From JAHCIE01 sp034431435 (GTDB lineage Bacteria > Chloroflexota > Anaerolineae > Epilineales > JAHCIE01), in assembly GCA_034431435.1 (NCBI GenBank), contig DAOUDG010000030.1, forward strand, positions 62,001 through 126,000: a stretch of DNA of 64,000 nucleotides. The letters are read 5' to 3'. The position numbers and the translations under genes were made by a program. Positions 24,881-32,621 of this stretch are shown here, piece after piece (positions within the stretch are counted from its first letter, which is position 1; each line of letters opens with the position of its first letter). A model generated the notes under the pieces. That model was not told where the DNA came from. It ran no database searches and was given only the letters and a program-made list of their open reading frames with translations.

Positions 24881-25420
24881 ATGTCGCGAAAGCTCGTCTC
24901 GCTGGCGCTTGTCCTGGTGCTAATGGCAATGTATGCCTCGGTCGCATCCGCCCAGGGGACAATGATGACCGTGAAGCTAGCCGCGCAGAATGGTAGCAAC
25001 CAGAACGGCACGGCGACGCTGACTGCCAAAGGCGATATGACCGAGGTGGTGTTGGACCTGCCCGCTGGTCCTGCGGGTGCGGGCGTCGAGCAGCCGGCTC
25101 ATATCCACGAGGGGGCGTGCCCCATGCCTGGCAAGGTGGTCTATCCGCTGACGAACGTCAAGGATGGCAAATCGACCACGACGGTCAACGCCAAGCTGGC
25201 CGACATTGCCACAGGGAAGCTCGCCATCAACGTCCACAAGTCGGCGGCCGAGGTCAGCGTGTATACGTCGTGCGGCGATATCCAGGTGATGGCGATGGCA
25301 GCGGGCGCGCCGACGGCGCTGCCGACAACGGGGGGCGAGATGGGCAGCCTGTGGCTACTGGTCGGCGCGGGCCTGGCGCTGGCGCTGGGTGGGCTTGTCT
25401 TGCGGCGAACGCGGATGTAA
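24881..25420 (+). CDS. Exported CHRD-like protein with LPTTG sorting signal
   Basis: A 179-residue secreted protein. A signal peptide (1-24, ending ASA) precedes a beta-sandwich core (about 28-140) with AHIHEG (74-78), H119 and cysteines C80 and C131. This pattern resembles CHRD or superoxide-dismutase-like copper folds. The C-terminus has LPTTG (147-151), a hydrophobic helix and RRTR, a complete sortase sorting signal. The protein is probably anchored to the cell wall. AGGAGGGTGATGCT precedes the ATG. No sortase gene lies in the window. Confidence 0.8.
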   Translation: MSRKLVSLALVLVLMAMYASVASAQGTMMTVKLAAQNGSNQNGTATLTAKGDMTEVVLDLPAGPAGAGVEQPAHIHEGACPMPGKVVYPLTNVKDGKSTTTVNAKLADIATGKLAINVHKSAAEVSVYTSCGDIQVMAMAAGAPTALPTTGGEMGSLWLLVGAGLALALGGLVLRRTRM

Positions 25421-25441
25421 CGTCCACGCAGGGTGAGCGGA

Positions 25442-25477
25442 CGGGGGGTCGAGAGGTTTGCGCCTCGCGACCCCCCG
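25442..25477. terminator. Bidirectional hairpin between convergent genes
   Basis: Arms 25442-25456 and 25463-25477 pair in 14 of 15 positions. It lies between the LPTTG gene and spoVR. Confidence 0.7.
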
Positions 25478-25496
25478 CTGTCATTGTGGGGAGCGA

Positions 25497-26978
25497 CTAC
25501 TCGACGCGGCGGCTTGTGTGCGATTGTCCGTCGAAGCTCATCAGGGTTGGTCCCTTGTTCTCCACCACGGTCTCAAGGTGTACCGGCCGCCGCCACAGGG
25601 CATGCACGTTCGCCAGCGTGTCGCGGGCGTAGTCCAGCCGCAGGTCGACGCCCTCATGGGCGTGGCGCAGGAGCAACTCGCCACGATTGGCGTAATTGCC
25701 GTCCTCGACGCTGATGAAAGGCTGACCAAAGTTGGTCAGGGATTGCAGTAGTTGCGCCTTGATAGCCGGGAAGTCCCTGCTGGCGATCTCGTGGCGCTCG
25801 GTACGCGGGTTCCAGCGGTACGTGAACATCTTGTGGCGTTCACAGAACTCCTCGGTCAGATACTCATCGATGAAGCCGATGTCATTGCACGCGCGGCGCA
25901 CCTCGAATACCTTTCGCCAGCCCAGCCCCAACCCCAGGTCCCATCGCACCTTGCGGGCGCGATCCTCGCAGGCGTCGTACTCGCGCCCGAAGCGACCCTT
26001 GTCCCAGCGCTCCTCGATATCGCGCAGCAGCTCAAGGCCGAGTTTGTAGGGGTTCAGTCGCCCCGGCTGAGTAGCGACTGTGCCCGCGTGGTGGTCAGCG
26101 TAGTCGATGATCTCGGCGTCGGTCAGAACGCGGCGGGTCATGATGCTGCTGTGCCAGTAGCTGGCCCAGCCCTCGTTGAGTATCTTAGTCTGGCCCTGGG
26201 GAGCGAAGTAGTAGGCCTCCTCGCGCAGCATGTCCAGCACGTCGGCCTCCCACGTCTCCAGGGGCGCCGCCTCGATGAGGAACAGCAGCACGTCGCGCTC
26301 TGGTGAGGCTGGGAAGTGGCGCGCCTGTTGCTGCTCGCTATCCAGCCGCTGCTGCTGCTCATGCAGGAAGTCCGGCGGGTTGACGAAACGGTCCATGTAC
26401 TCTTTGGCGGGGATGCGTCGGGCGGTGGGGCGTTCGGCGTTCCCATTCACGGGGGCGGGGCGGCGTCGAATCCCCGGCGAGTGCAGATCGATCAGGTTGT
26501 CCAGGGATAGACCTACGTCTAGCAGCGCCTCCACGCGGTCGAAGCCGTAGCGCTCGATGTAGCGATGGATTCGGCTGGCATGATTGGCCATCTCGTCCAG
26601 CATCTTGCGGTTGGTGTGGGCGAACCACAGGTTGTTCTTGAAGAAATCGGCGTGGCCGTAAACGTGGGCCATGACCAGCTTCTGGTCGATGGTGTTGTTG
26701 CTGGCGAGAAGGTAGGCGTGACAGGGGTCGGTGTTGATGACCATCTCGTAGATGCGGTGCAGGCCATAGGCGTAGCTCTTTGACATGCGCTCGTATTCCA
26801 TGCCGAAGGACCAGTGAGGGTAGCGGGTTGGGAAGCCGCCATAGCTGGCGACCTCGTTGATTCCCTTCCAGTCCAGCAGATGGAAGCGCACCTCCGGAAA
26901 GTCGAGGCCAAATTCCTCGGCATAGCCGCGGATGGTGTCAGCCCAGCGGGCCAACTCGGCCGGTAACGCGCCGGTCAT
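25497..26978 (-). CDS. spoVR: SpoVR family protein
   Basis: A 493-residue cytoplasmic protein. The SpoVR core is recognisable by YPHWSFGMEYERMSKSYAYG (20 residues), VMAHVYGHADFFKNN and LNEGWASYWH. These motifs conserve histidines and glutamates that suggest a metal site. SpoVR was named for spore cortex formation in Bacillus, but it occurs widely in non-sporulating bacteria next to PrkA and YeaH and is linked there to stress responses. The start is ATG at 26978, six bases after GAGGAG; a GTG at 26996 is the alternative. It is the last gene of the prkA-yeaH-spoVR operon. Confidence 0.93.
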   Translation of the reverse strand: MTGALPAELARWADTIRGYAEEFGLDFPEVRFHLLDWKGINEVASYGGFPTRYPHWSFGMEYERMSKSYAYGLHRIYEMVINTDPCHAYLLASNNTIDQKLVMAHVYGHADFFKNNLWFAHTNRKMLDEMANHASRIHRYIERYGFDRVEALLDVGLSLDNLIDLHSPGIRRRPAPVNGNAERPTARRIPAKEYMDRFVNPPDFLHEQQQRLDSEQQQARHFPASPERDVLLFLIEAAPLETWEADVLDMLREEAYYFAPQGQTKILNEGWASYWHSSIMTRRVLTDAEIIDYADHHAGTVATQPGRLNPYKLGLELLRDIEERWDKGRFGREYDACEDRARKVRWDLGLGLGWRKVFEVRRACNDIGFIDEYLTEEFCERHKMFTYRWNPRTERHEIASRDFPAIKAQLLQSLTNFGQPFISVEDGNYANRGELLLRHAHEGVDLRLDYARDTLANVHALWRRPVHLETVVENKGPTLMSFDGQSHTSRRVE

Positions 26979-26992
26979 GTGGGTCTCCTCAC

Positions 26993-28093
26993 TCACTTAC
27001 CCTTACCGAGAAACTGCTTGATGGCATCGTAGATAGCGTCACGGTTGGCGATCTCGGCGGTGACGAGCTTATCGTCGGCTTCCAGGCCGCGCAAGACCCC
27101 CAGAAACTGGTTGGCCGAGCGATAGGCGGCTACCTGGCCGTAGCAGAACAGGTTCGAGGCCGGCAGCAGATGCTCGCGCAGCAGCGTCCCGCACTTCTGG
27201 TTGTCGTCGTTGCCCCAATTGTCACCGTCCGAGAAATGGAAGCCGTAGATGTTCCATTCCTCGGGCGGGTAGTGGCGTTCGACGATGGCTTTGCACAGTT
27301 CGTAGGCCGAGGAGATAACGGTTCCGCCGCTCTCGCGGGTATGGTAGAAAGTGTGCTGGTCCACCTCCCGCGCCGTTGCGTCGTGGATGACGTAGCGCAC
27401 CTCGATGCGGGCGTACTGGGAGCGTAGCCAGGTATCGATCCAGAAGGCGGTCAGCCGCACGATCTCTTTCTGGGTGTCACCCATCGACCCGGAGACGTCC
27501 ATCATGTAGATGACAACGGCGTTGCTCTCAGGAATCAGCCGGGTCTGCCAGGATCGGTAGCGGCGATCCTCGCGGACGGGGATGACGCGCGGGTTGGTCG
27601 GATCATACGCCCCGAGCATCAATTGTCGCTTGAGGGCCTCGCGGTAGGTGCGCTTGAAGTGGCGCAGGCTCTCCGGCCCGACGCGGCGGATACTGGTGTA
27701 GCGATTGACATCGCTGGTGATCTGGGCCTTACCCTTGGGCTGGATGTTGGGCAATTCCAGCTCGTCGGCCAGGATGCGCGCCAGCTGGTCGAGGGAGATT
27801 TCGACCTCCAGGATGTGGTTGCCCGCCTGGTTGCCGGCGCCCTGGGAGCCGTCGGCCGGGTCGCCGCTGCCCAGCGGGTCGCCCGGCTGACCTTCACCCT
27901 GACCCACGCCGCCCTGGTTGCGCCCGAAGCGGAAGCGCGGAATGTCGATCTGGGGCACGGGGATGCTGACCCAGTCGCGTCCCTGGCGGCCGATCATCTC
28001 GCCCGTGGACATGTATTTCTTGAGATTCTCTCGGACGTGGCCGCGTACCATCTCCCGGAAGCGGCCTGCGTCCTGCTCGATGCGCTCGACCAT
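26993..28093 (-). CDS. yeaH: DUF444 (YeaH/YhbH) family protein with VWA-type MIDAS motif
   Basis: A 366-residue cytoplasmic protein. A charged N-terminal region with a Gly-rich linker (60-92) precedes the DUF444 domain. The von Willebrand-A-like metal site MMDVSGSMGDTQKE is at about 197-210, and further downstream are the SGGTVISSAYELCK and FSDGDNW segments. YeaH is the usual partner of the PrkA kinase. Its stop is close to the spoVR start, and it lies 14 bp after prkA, so the trio is one operon. Confidence 0.93.
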   Translation of the reverse strand: MVERIEQDAGRFREMVRGHVRENLKKYMSTGEMIGRQGRDWVSIPVPQIDIPRFRFGRNQGGVGQGEGQPGDPLGSGDPADGSQGAGNQAGNHILEVEISLDQLARILADELELPNIQPKGKAQITSDVNRYTSIRRVGPESLRHFKRTYREALKRQLMLGAYDPTNPRVIPVREDRRYRSWQTRLIPESNAVVIYMMDVSGSMGDTQKEIVRLTAFWIDTWLRSQYARIEVRYVIHDATAREVDQHTFYHTRESGGTVISSAYELCKAIVERHYPPEEWNIYGFHFSDGDNWGNDDNQKCGTLLREHLLPASNLFCYGQVAAYRSANQFLGVLRGLEADDKLVTAEIANRDAIYDAIKQFLGKGK

Positions 28094-28107
28094 ACCAGCC
28101 TCATCTT

Positions 28108-30150
<2,043 letters not shown>

Positions 30151-30396
30151 GGTCACACTCCTCCACTCCTAACAATACGGATGGGCGAGACCTTCGGCAG
30201 GGATGCGAAGCTACCTGACCGAAGGCGGTCGGGCGTCGATGTGAGCGTGATGAACTTGCGCAGGCGGCGAAGACACGAGGTAACGCAAGGGGCGCGGCCG
30301 ACCGGGGCGCGCCGTGGCGGGTGGACAGGCGGCGGGGTGGGCGCATCGAGGCGCTGGCGAAGGGCACAACAGCGGCGGTGTCGAGAGTCTGCGCCC

Positions 30397-30425
30397 TATA
30401 TAGCACACATGACCGAAATCGACAA
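30397..30425 (-). promoter_or_regulatory. Promoter of the prkA-yeaH-spoVR operon
   Basis: TTGTCG (30425-30420), a 17-bp spacer and TATATA (30402-30397) on the minus strand, about 247 bp upstream of the prkA ATG. Confidence 0.55.
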
Positions 30426-30495
30426 ATCTATCAGGCGGGCGATGTGTCTATATAACGCTGCATGAGCCAGAATCGTTCTGCTTTGGCAGTGATTC

Positions 30496-30523
30496 TTGCC
30501 ACATCTTTGGTGAGAGGTATGCT
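30496..30523 (+). promoter_or_regulatory. Possible thrB promoter
   Basis: TTGCCA (30496-30501), a 16-bp spacer and TATGCT (30518-30523). TACAAT at 30523-30528 overlaps as an alternative -10. Confidence 0.4.
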
Positions 30524-30555
30524 ACAATTCGACCATTCTGCCTGGGGAGATGGCT

Positions 30556-31446
30556 ATGCTGCGGGTGCGCGTGCCGGCGACGACGGCTAATCTGGGCGCG
30601 GGGTTCGACTGTCTGGGGCTGGCGCTCAGCCTATTCAACGAGGTGGATGCCGAGGCAGCCGATGGGCTTGACATCCGAGTGGAAGGGGAGGGGGCGACCG
30701 AGTTACCCACCGACGCCACTAATCTGGTATGGCGCGCGGCTCAGCGTGTATTTGACCACGTGGGCCGTGCGCCGCGTGGGGCACGACTCCACCTGCGCAA
30801 CGCGATTCCCCTGGAGAGCGGTCTGGGGTCGAGCGCTGCGGCCACCGTCGCTGGGCTGATGATCGGCAATGGGCTGGTGAGCGCGGCCCTCAACGAGGCG
30901 ACTCTGTTGGACCTCGCCGTCGCGATGGAGGGACACCCCGACAATGTGGCGCCCGCATTGCTCGGCGGGCTGGTCGCGGCAGGGCAGGCGGATAGCGGGC
31001 GGTTGCTGGTTGAGCGGGTAGCCACACCGGCGTTGACCGCCGTGGTCGTCATGCCGTCGTTCCGCCTGTCGACGGCCCTAGCGCGACAGGCGCTGCCCGC
31101 CTCCGTTCCGATGGCCGATGCGGTCTTCAACCTGAGTCACACGGCGCTGACGCTTCTCGCCCTGCAACGCGGTGACTACGTAGCGCTGGCCGACGCGATG
31201 GCCGACCGCCTGCACCAACCCTATCGTGCGCCCCTGGCGCCGGGACTGGCGCGGGCGCTGGACGCCGCGCGGACGCTGGGCGCGGCGGCGGCGATCTCAG
31301 GCGCGGGGCCGGCAGTAATCGCCTTTACGGGGGGCCGATATGACGAGGTCGGCGAGGCGATGCGTGGCGCGTTTGCGACGGCTGGGCTGGCGGCGCGAGT
31401 CTGGCAGCTTCAAGTCGCGAGCGGAGCCAGCCTGACCACGGCCTAG
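30556..31446 (+). CDS. thrB: Homoserine kinase
   Basis: A 296-residue cytoplasmic GHMP kinase that phosphorylates homoserine in threonine synthesis. The N-terminus VRVPATTANLGAGFDCLGLA is diagnostic. The phosphate loop is PLESGLGSSAAATV, and the C-terminal GHMP region contains ISGAGPAVIAF. The ATG at 30556 is six bases after GGGGAG; the ATG at 30550 is too close to that site. It stands alone here, without thrA or thrC. Given the mevalonate genes in this window I considered mevalonate kinase, but the N-terminal motif fits ThrB. Confidence 0.93.
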   Translation: MLRVRVPATTANLGAGFDCLGLALSLFNEVDAEAADGLDIRVEGEGATELPTDATNLVWRAAQRVFDHVGRAPRGARLHLRNAIPLESGLGSSAAATVAGLMIGNGLVSAALNEATLLDLAVAMEGHPDNVAPALLGGLVAAGQADSGRLLVERVATPALTAVVVMPSFRLSTALARQALPASVPMADAVFNLSHTALTLLALQRGDYVALADAMADRLHQPYRAPLAPGLARALDAARTLGAAAAISGAGPAVIAFTGGRYDEVGEAMRGAFATAGLAARVWQLQVASGASLTTA

Positions 31447-31456
31447 CGTAACGCAC

Positions 31457-31484
31457 AACCGCCGCCCGATGGTGGGCGGCGGTT
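31457..31484. terminator. Bidirectional hairpin between thrB and the peptide operon
   Basis: A perfect 11-bp GC-rich stem (31457-31467 with 31474-31484) and a 6-base loop, between convergent genes. Confidence 0.7.
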
Positions 31485-31486
31485 CG

Positions 31487-31846
31487 CTATGCGACGTTGG
31501 TTTGCACCTGGAGATGGCGCAGGAAAAGCGAGAGACGGCTGAGGCTAAAGGGCTTGACGAGATAGAGGACGTGCGGCGGACTCGCCTGGCGTAGCGCCTC
31601 TTCCTGAGCCGGGGTCAGGGCAAGCGCAATGACAGGATAGCCTGCACTATGCGCCAAAGCCTGCCACAGCGGCTGGCCGTTGTCGCTCTGCACTGAGGCG
31701 TCAACGATCGCAGCGGCATAGGGCCGGACGGCCACCTCCGACAACTGGACAGTTGCCGCCGGGTCGACATCCCAGCCCTCATCTCTTAAGTAATAGGTAT
31801 AGCCGTCGCGCCAGTGGACGTTCGGCTCGACCAGGAGAACCCGCAT
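31487..31846 (-). CDS. Stand-alone receiver-domain protein in the peptide operon
   Basis: A 119-residue single receiver (REC) domain without an output domain. The likely phospho-acceptor is D49 in AAIVDAS, with the signalling lysine in LVKPFS (about K98). The acidic pocket is altered: the usual DD pair reads E7-P8, so metal binding and phosphorylation may be weakened. It starts 24 bp after the stop of the RiPP-leader-like gene, with a GGGGGTGGGG-rich site upstream. I infer cotranscription with the repeat peptide. Its role there is unknown; it may relay or titrate a signal. Confidence 0.72.
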   Translation of the reverse strand: MRVLLVEPNVHWRDGYTYYLRDEGWDVDPAATVQLSEVAVRPYAAAIVDASVQSDNGQPLWQALAHSAGYPVIALALTPAQEEALRQASPPHVLYLVKPFSLSRLSLFLRHLQVQTNVA

Positions 31847-31870
31847 GCCCCACCCCCCCTGTGGAACACT

Positions 31871-32182
31871 TCAGGCCGCCAGGCTTGTCTTCAGTTCCCT
31901 CTCCAACCTATCCCGGCTACGCGCGGGGCGACCCATTCGCGGTTCCAGGCTTGGGACACGAAGCGGCTGATCGGCGCGGCCAGTCTTCAGCTCCCAGGTG
32001 TAAACAACGTGAGCCAGCTCAGCGAGGCTGCTCGCGCCCTCCAGGAACGGCGCCCAATCTGCTGGCGCCAGATCCATCTGGGCGCTGGTGAGGGCGTGCT
32101 GCGGATCCGCCAGGAGCGCCTGAGCGAATACCTCGTCGAGCAGTGCAGCGCCCACAACCATCGCGGGGCTTAGGTAGGACAT
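31871..32182 (-). CDS. NHLP/Os1348-like RiPP leader-type protein
   Basis: A 103-residue protein. Residues 14-50 (LLDEVFAQALLADP, then AQMDLAPADWAPFLEGA) follow the pattern of nitrile-hydratase-like or Os1348-type RiPP leader sequences: helix, F-x-x-x-L-L-x-D-P, then a second helix. The C-terminal half is Arg-rich and basic, ending ERELKTSLAA, and has no Cys-rich core. It could be a partner or leader-supplying protein rather than a classical precursor. ATG at 32182 follows AGGGGG; a TTG at 32227 is in frame but less likely. It lies 63 bp downstream of the repeat peptide gene. The family call is by eye and uncertain. Confidence 0.55.
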   Translation of the reverse strand: MSYLSPAMVVGAALLDEVFAQALLADPQHALTSAQMDLAPADWAPFLEGASSLAELAHVVYTWELKTGRADQPLRVPSLEPRMGRPARSRDRLERELKTSLAA

Positions 32183-32245
32183 GAGACCCCCTAGCACGGA
32201 ACAAGACAGCGTCTGAAATTGAGGCAATCGATTGACAACAGGTAG

Positions 32246-32428
32246 TTAGCAGCCGCCGCCAGGAGCCTTGACGCCAACCGGGCCACAGCCACCGCCGGGA
32301 GCCTTGACGCCAGCCGAGCCACAGCCGCCACCCGGCGCCTTGACGCCAGCGGGACCGCTCGGGAAGGCCAGGCGAGCATGAGTCGAGGTGGTGGCGGAGT
32401 GATGGATGGAGGTGGTCTGAGTGAACAT
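32246..32428 (-). CDS. 60-residue peptide with triplicated GVKAPGGGC core, candidate RiPP precursor
   Basis: A short gene with a well-placed GGGAG ribosome site five bases before ATG 32428. Residues 1-27 are Thr/His/Ser-rich (MFTQTTSIHHSATTSTHARL) and contain no Cys. Residues 28-60 are three repeats of GVKAPGGGC with spacers GSA and GPV, period 12 residues (36 bases); the peptide ends on the third Cys. The leader-plus-repeated-core layout, the single Cys and Lys per repeat and the small size resemble RiPP precursors with multiple cores. It lacks a hydrophobic signal peptide. No modification enzyme is adjacent, so the RiPP assignment is inference; a small metal- or partner-binding protein is the main alternative. 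Confidence 0.65.
   Translation of the reverse strand: MFTQTTSIHHSATTSTHARLAFPSGPAGVKAPGGGCGSAGVKAPGGGCGPVGVKAPGGGC
32249..32347. repeat. Three 36-bp coding repeats of the core peptide
   Basis: Repeat units on the minus strand run 32347-32312, 32311-32276 and 32275-32249 (the last is truncated by the stop). Each codes for GVKAPGGGC plus a spacer. The codons differ slightly between copies, so the amino-acid repeat is kept while the DNA has drifted. Confidence 0.85.
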
Positions 32429-32476
32429 GGTGGCTCCCGGTTTCTGGAACTTCGCGGTGCGTACTTTGTGAGGTGC

Positions 32477-32520
32477 AGTGTAGCATAGGGGCCGGTACGC
32501 TGCGGTTACGCTGCGGTTAC
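32477..32520 (-). promoter_or_regulatory. Peptide promoter with SARP-type direct repeats
   Basis: On the minus strand GTAACCGCAGC occurs twice in tandem (32520-32510, 32509-32499), followed by GTACCGG (32498-32492). The heptads start every 11 bp. Nine bases later comes a -10-like TACACT (32482-32477), and no -35 is present. SARP activators of Streptomyces bind heptad direct repeats with 11-bp spacing ending about 8 bp before the -10. This suggests activation by the adjacent BTAD regulator. The transcript would have a leader of about 40 bases. Confidence 0.65.
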
Positions 32521-32547
32521 TTGGGGGGCAATGTTGATGGCGAGGGC

Positions 32548-32587
32548 AAAAGAAAACCGACCACCTCTCCGTGAGAGAGATGATCGG
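32548..32587 (-). terminator. Intrinsic terminator of the STAND-BTAD gene
   Basis: On the minus strand a 14-bp stem with three G-U pairs (32587-32574 with 32570-32557), a 3-base loop, and then TTTTCTTTT. This is the most canonical rho-independent terminator in the window. It separates the regulator transcript from the peptide promoter. Confidence 0.85.
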
Positions 32588-32621
32588 CCTCGATGACGAG
32601 GGCTGGCAGGGTGGCTGTCGG

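Larger units (their letters stand above)
30157..30549. other. Intergenic region between prkA and thrB
   Basis: About 390 bases without a gene that I can support. It holds the prkA promoter and long leader, and the thrB promoter region. Small open frames here lack ribosome sites or family features. Confidence 0.6.

Noticed and set aside
30157..30549. Small gene or tRNA in the prkA-thrB gap
   Set aside because: No tRNA-like cloverleaf was found by eye, and the small open frames lack ribosome sites. Promoter elements explain part of the region.
30556..31446. Mevalonate or phosphomevalonate kinase instead of homoserine kinase
   Set aside because: The N-terminal VPATTANLGAGFDCLG motif is that of ThrB, although both families share the GHMP fold.
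32249..32347. Short CRISPR-like repeat array
   Set aside because: The repeats are in frame in a coding sequence, there are no variable spacers of equal length, and no cas genes are near.
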